Source: Pelargonium nanum
Lineage: Eukaryota > Streptophyta > Magnoliopsida > Geraniales > Geraniaceae
Reading direction: 5' to 3'
Assembly (NCBI GenBank): GCA_036897485.1
Contig: JAYMTF010001428.1
Coordinates: 1 to 23,464, forward strand
Length of the DNA stretch: 23,464 nucleotides
The position numbers and the translations under genes are program-made. Numbering within the stretch: position 1 is the first letter of the stretch; every line of letters starts with the position of its first letter. The notes beneath the pieces were generated by a model. The model was not told the DNA's origin. It did not search any database and saw only the letters and a program-made list of their open reading frames with translations. Below, piece after piece: positions 20,423 to 23,464 of the stretch.

Positions 20423-20800
20423 CTCATAGGAGGAGCCCGTTGAGAAGGGGAGAAATCATGTTGATCCGAGGACGCTCGTAAGAGCGAGGTGATAAAGGGT
20501 TATGGAATGAGACCCAAGATGGAACGAGGAGGCGATGAGTCAAAGAGTCATGAAAGATAATCTAAAATGGCTCGCGAGAGCGATGTGACGTTGGGTCGTG
20601 GAAGGAGACTTAATTCGGCTCGCACTATCGAGAAGATGAATGGTCATGAATGGAGACCTGAAATGGCTCGATGTGGCGAGGTGATAGATGGTCATATAAG
20701 GAAACTTGATGACGGAGGGGAGAGGGTGAATGGTGACCCGGTATGACTCGCATGAACAAAATGAGATTGGCTTGTGGAAGGATAGCATATTGGGTAGCGT
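20423..20800. repeat. 48-bp minisatellite, about 7 units
   Basis: Units begin CTCG...GAGxxxGATG at 20475, 20523 (variant AACGAGG), 20571, 20619 and 20667, exactly 48 bp apart, with diverged or shortened units before (20423) and after (about 20715, 20747). Core words are GGTCATGxAxGGAGAC and AATGGCTCG. Because 48 is a multiple of three, the minus strand stays open over 20878-20540 and reads as a 16-residue peptide repeat; I treat that as a by-product and not a gene. Confidence 0.8.
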
Positions 20801-20862
20801 GGGCGGGTGTTTCAGGCGTGCGCTCTTAGAGCAAGTTTCGTAGTTGCGGGACAGATTGACAT

Positions 20863-21052
20863 GACACTCGAACTCCACTTTTCGCGTTTAGATTTTTCGT
20901 TTTTGTTTATAGTTTTTTTTATCAGTTGAGCTACGACAAAGAGTAGCGCTTCCTCTTTAACACAAAACTTCATCCCACCCAATATCGTCGATAAGTTGAC
21001 TAGAACTCGAGACCTTAAAAAAAATTCATAGCGGTTAAACCGCTTGGCCTAA
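20863..21052 (-). mobile_element. SINE-like remnant with two tRNA-promoter-like blocks
   Basis: On the minus strand, TTAGGCCAAGCGGTTTAA (21052-21035) resembles an A box and GGTCTCGAGTTCTA (21014-21001) a B box. Further on, GTAGCTCAACTGAT (20934-20921) again resembles an A box, followed by a run of eight A's and GAGTTCGAGTGTC (20875-20863), a near-consensus B box. The spacings (20 and 45 nt) are off tRNA spacing, so these are decayed or chance-assisted. The likely reading is one or two tRNA-derived SINEs in the same orientation. Confidence 0.35.
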
Positions 21053-21390
21053 CATGCATGCAAGTCTTGACTGTCAATGGTTTAAAATAAAACTGAATGG
21101 AGTAGTTGGGTTGATATGATCGAACTACTCCATTTTATCCACATCTATAGAAATTTTTAGACATTGATGAGAACTGTGTCCATCTTTCCAAGAGCCTACG
21201 TTGCTGAGAAAAAATTGGCAACACCATGTTGTCACCTCTTTGCAAGTTGAGCAATGAGCCAATGAAATTGCAATTAGCTTACCATAAAGGAATCGATTTT
21301 GTCCACAACTTATGTACGCACGTAGCGTGGCGATGCGAGGTGCATGCAGGCCTCAATCAATCCAACCCAACTTGCTATCCAAAATTTCAA

Positions 21391-21480
21391 TATAAATTCT
21401 TATCCTCATTTTCTCTCACTGACAAAAAGAACAAGATGGCTTGTATTGTAACCCAACATGGACAAACACTGCATTTGTAG
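21391..21480 (+). promoter_or_regulatory. orphan core promoter with a 14-codon ORF
   Basis: TATAAAT (21391-21397) is followed by a CT-rich patch with TCTCACT, then AACAAGATGGCT, a good plant start context. The ATG at 21436 opens MACIVTQHGQTLHL, ending in TAG at 21478-21480. The same frame is open further upstream. This could be a small transcript, the start of a spliced gene I cannot follow, or the remains of a dead gene. Confidence 0.3.
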
Positions 21481-23096
21481 CAACCTTTCTTTACCTTGAC
21501 CAACGATTATTCATGCATGCATGTGGACCCACTTTTGTTTTCCTTTCCATTTTAAGAGATTCAACATCACATATATAATTGGAAAACAAACCAAATTGTC
21601 GGCCAAATTTTGACGATTGTATTGGCTTTAATGACTCTAGTTGGATTGCATAAACTCTCATAGGCTGGACTCAGAGATCACGTGTCAATATGAACATGAT
21701 CATGTAATTGGTGGATAAAAAAGAAAAGGTGATACCTAGATTCAATCAATTAATTTGGACTAACATTAATACTTTTGTTGAAATATTGGCTGAATAATGA
21801 AGAAAAGAACAGTGAAGAAACATTTATTACAAAATGGAGCCCATGGCTTCCAAGCTTTTCAAAAAGGTTTGCGAGAAAGTTGTGATTCGTTATAAGGTTT
21901 CAGTGTTTAAAACGTGCTGGATGTCAAGTACTATACGTGTCCAGAGTAACTTGCTTATATTTGTATATTTTCAGTTTCTCTCTACCTACAATACATGATT
22001 ATACATTACGTACAGGTGCAAAGTTTACAATATTGACATATACGCGTGATACATAAAAATCTATTCGTAACACCAAAATTCACATTTGGTGCGAGAGTAA
22101 GTTAGTTAGACTTAGCAATTGTAATTTACCATTGTGTGAAAATATTTTATTGTGTTTTGTACCTGAGACTTTAAGAATGTATATATAGTTGTAACTCCAT
22201 GCTTCTAAACATGTGATTAGATCTATGAGTTTTTGGATTAAGTCTGAGTAGTTTGGTGGACTATGGACCGGACCATGTAGATCATGGATCAGACTTGATG
22301 TCTCAAGTGTCAATTTGGGTCAAATAGACCGAAATTGAATGAATCTATGTCGAAATGAGCCAGAATAAAGAGAACCTACATCGGGCTGCACTTGACTATA
22401 TGATCAGCACATAGTTGTGTGGTTATGTCACGTCTTTATTGCAAGACGTCCATGGGCCACCATGTTTCTAATAAGTCTATTCAACTTTAATTTTTTTAAA
22501 GTAATTTTTTCGCTTGAATTGATTTGACGAGGTGAAATGTTTAATATTCTGTGTATCATCAAGTATGTAACATGATGTTGTGGAAATTTAAAAAGACTAA
22601 CTCTCATCCATTTATAAATCAAACCTACCAACCATTATTTTTCCTCCATTTTATTTTGCTGGTCAGTGGTCAGTGCAATGTTATGACTTCCAACCTGTCC
22701 CTTTAATAATTTTCTATAAAGGAATTTGAGTTCATCACTCAATTTATATGTAAATTTCAAATCTTAGATGGCATCTTTTTCGTCATTTTTCGAATATGCC
22801 ATTACATTACCCACCAAAAGTCAGGTGTAGTCAGACAAAAATAATGAGAAACTGAGAAAAAGCTTTGGTCAAAACATTTTGAAGTTTTACTTTATGAACT
22901 TTATATGATTTTTTTATTGGTTAATGAAATGTTTTGATGTGAAATATTGTTTCATTATTAAAATATATTTTCTTTTTTCAATTAAATGTGATGTTAGAGA
23001 AATAAGAAATGTCAATAGATGGCCATATAAAATAAAATAATTCAATGGTAGCAGAGAATAAAATCACAAGTAAAGAAGATGAAGCATATAGACGAG

Positions 23097-23136
23097 TTGA
23101 CTGAGATCTGAGTTGACCATCTGATCTTCCCACGTG
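23097..23136. promoter_or_regulatory. W-box pair and G-box cluster
   Basis: TTGAC at 23097-23101 and 23113-23117 (the core of WRKY W-boxes) and the palindrome CACGTG at 23131-23136 (G-box, bound by bZIP/bHLH factors) lie within 40 bp. They may belong to a gene beyond the right edge. Short motifs like these also arise by chance. Confidence 0.3.
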
Positions 23137-23262
23137 GCTTACTTGCATGGCGTTGAAATTTTTAGAGTTGGTTTTGGACAGCCAAGATCGATTGAATGCG
23201 GTGATCCGTATTGAGAAATTCAAATGTTGTTCTTTTATTATATATTTAATCCAATGAGCTTA

Positions 23263-23464
23263 GGGGTTTGTATGGTAATACTACTCAAAAGCCAAAAGCA
23301 GCTTCAGAGTAGCTTTTAAAAACAGTTATGTTTGCTAAAAAAAGTTTGTTGAAGCCAACAAAAGTGTTTTTGTGTTTTAAAGCAAAAGCAAACAAAATTT
23401 GAATTTCTATTTTCTCACACATGGATGTTATAAGTAAAATAACCAAAATATACATGCGTATAAA
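23263..23464 (+). mobile_element. left end of a MITE, cut by the window edge
   Basis: From GGGGTTTGTATGGTAA the sequence runs into CAAAAGCCAAAAGCAGCTTC, GAGTAGCTTTTAAAA and AAGCAAAAGCAAAC. This 'TTTGGTAA...AAAGCxAAAAGCxGCTTC' composition is typical of the terminal region of dispersed plant MITEs. The partner end lies outside the window, so family and length are open. Confidence 0.45.

Larger units (their letters stand above)
21060..23262. other. intergenic DNA, no firm gene
   Basis: No recognisable protein. ORFs at 21226-21480 (+), 22080-22313 (-), 22428-22631 (-) and 22978-23223 (-) have no family features. A TATA-plus-ATG arrangement near 21391 and W-box/G-box motifs near 23100 are listed separately. 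Confidence 0.5.

Noticed and set aside
20540-20878. Minus-strand 112-codon frame with repeated peptides
   Set aside because: Fully explained by the 48-bp minisatellite, whose period is divisible by three.
20005-20910. Weak direct similarity between about 20010-20080 and 20846-20910 (GCGGG...GGACATG...CTCGA), considered as a repeat pair framing an old LTR-type element
   Set aside because: The similarity is patchy, the ends lack TG...CA, and no primer-binding site or polypurine tract is apparent; it may simply be outlying minisatellite sequence.
1-23464. CRISPR arrays, tRNA or rRNA genes, prokaryotic operons, plant resistance-gene or biosynthetic clusters
   Set aside because: Both strands were read; none is present. 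The tandem arrays lack spacer/repeat alternation, and the tRNA-like boxes lack a cloverleaf.

Overview
This is nuclear DNA from a flowering plant, most likely a eudicot. It is AT-rich. Its genes have GT-AG introns, pyrimidine-rich leaders and TATA boxes, and the space between them is filled with typical plant repeats: Stowaway-type MITEs, a hAT MITE, a Helitron end, LINE tails and minisatellites. I see no bacterial or organellar features. The species cannot be named from the sequence.

Three protein-coding genes are supported. (1) At 3708-4070 (+) is a single-exon gene for a 120-residue plant-specific protein with the motif YDPSSYALNFDD. (2) At 8505-4472 (-) is a six-exon GID8 gene (LisH-CTLH-CRA), a scaffold subunit of the GID/CTLH ubiquitin ligase; every splice site could be placed and the protein is complete. 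Genes 1 and 2 converge, with about 400 bp between their stop codons. (3) At 13114-18447 (+), with a spliced 5' leader starting near 11857, is a gene for an ARM-repeat plus TPR protein of about 629 residues. Its TPR block keeps all five carboxylate-clamp residues, so it is probably an Hsp70/Hsp90 co-chaperone. Both GID8 and the ARM-TPR gene have a short upstream ORF in the leader.

Layout. 1-3600: repeat-rich intergenic DNA with a Helitron 3' end, a Stowaway-like MITE and an antisense RNase H-like LINE remnant. 3600-8800: genes 1 and 2, with a small CCGG-rich element in the long GID8 intron. 8800-11800: intergenic DNA made of a degenerate ~84-bp tandem array (10 units) interrupted by a 353-bp hAT MITE with an exact 8-bp target duplication, then an 865-bp inverted-repeat element holding a cluster of GGTCGACC palindromes. 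11800-18450: the ARM-TPR gene, with two Stowaway-like MITEs in its 2.8-kb intron. 18450-23464: intergenic DNA with a LINE 3' end, a 48-bp minisatellite, tRNA-promoter-like SINE pieces, an orphan core promoter with a 14-codon ORF, and the start of another MITE cut by the window edge.

The three genes do not form a functional cluster. GID8 and the ARM-TPR protein both belong broadly to protein quality control, but their proximity is probably chance. I found no undescribed multi-gene system. The points most worth following are the overlapping uORF/start arrangement of GID8, the ARM-TPR protein with its intact clamp and alternative C-terminus, and the hAT MITE that carries a tRNA-like promoter and sits in a tandem array.
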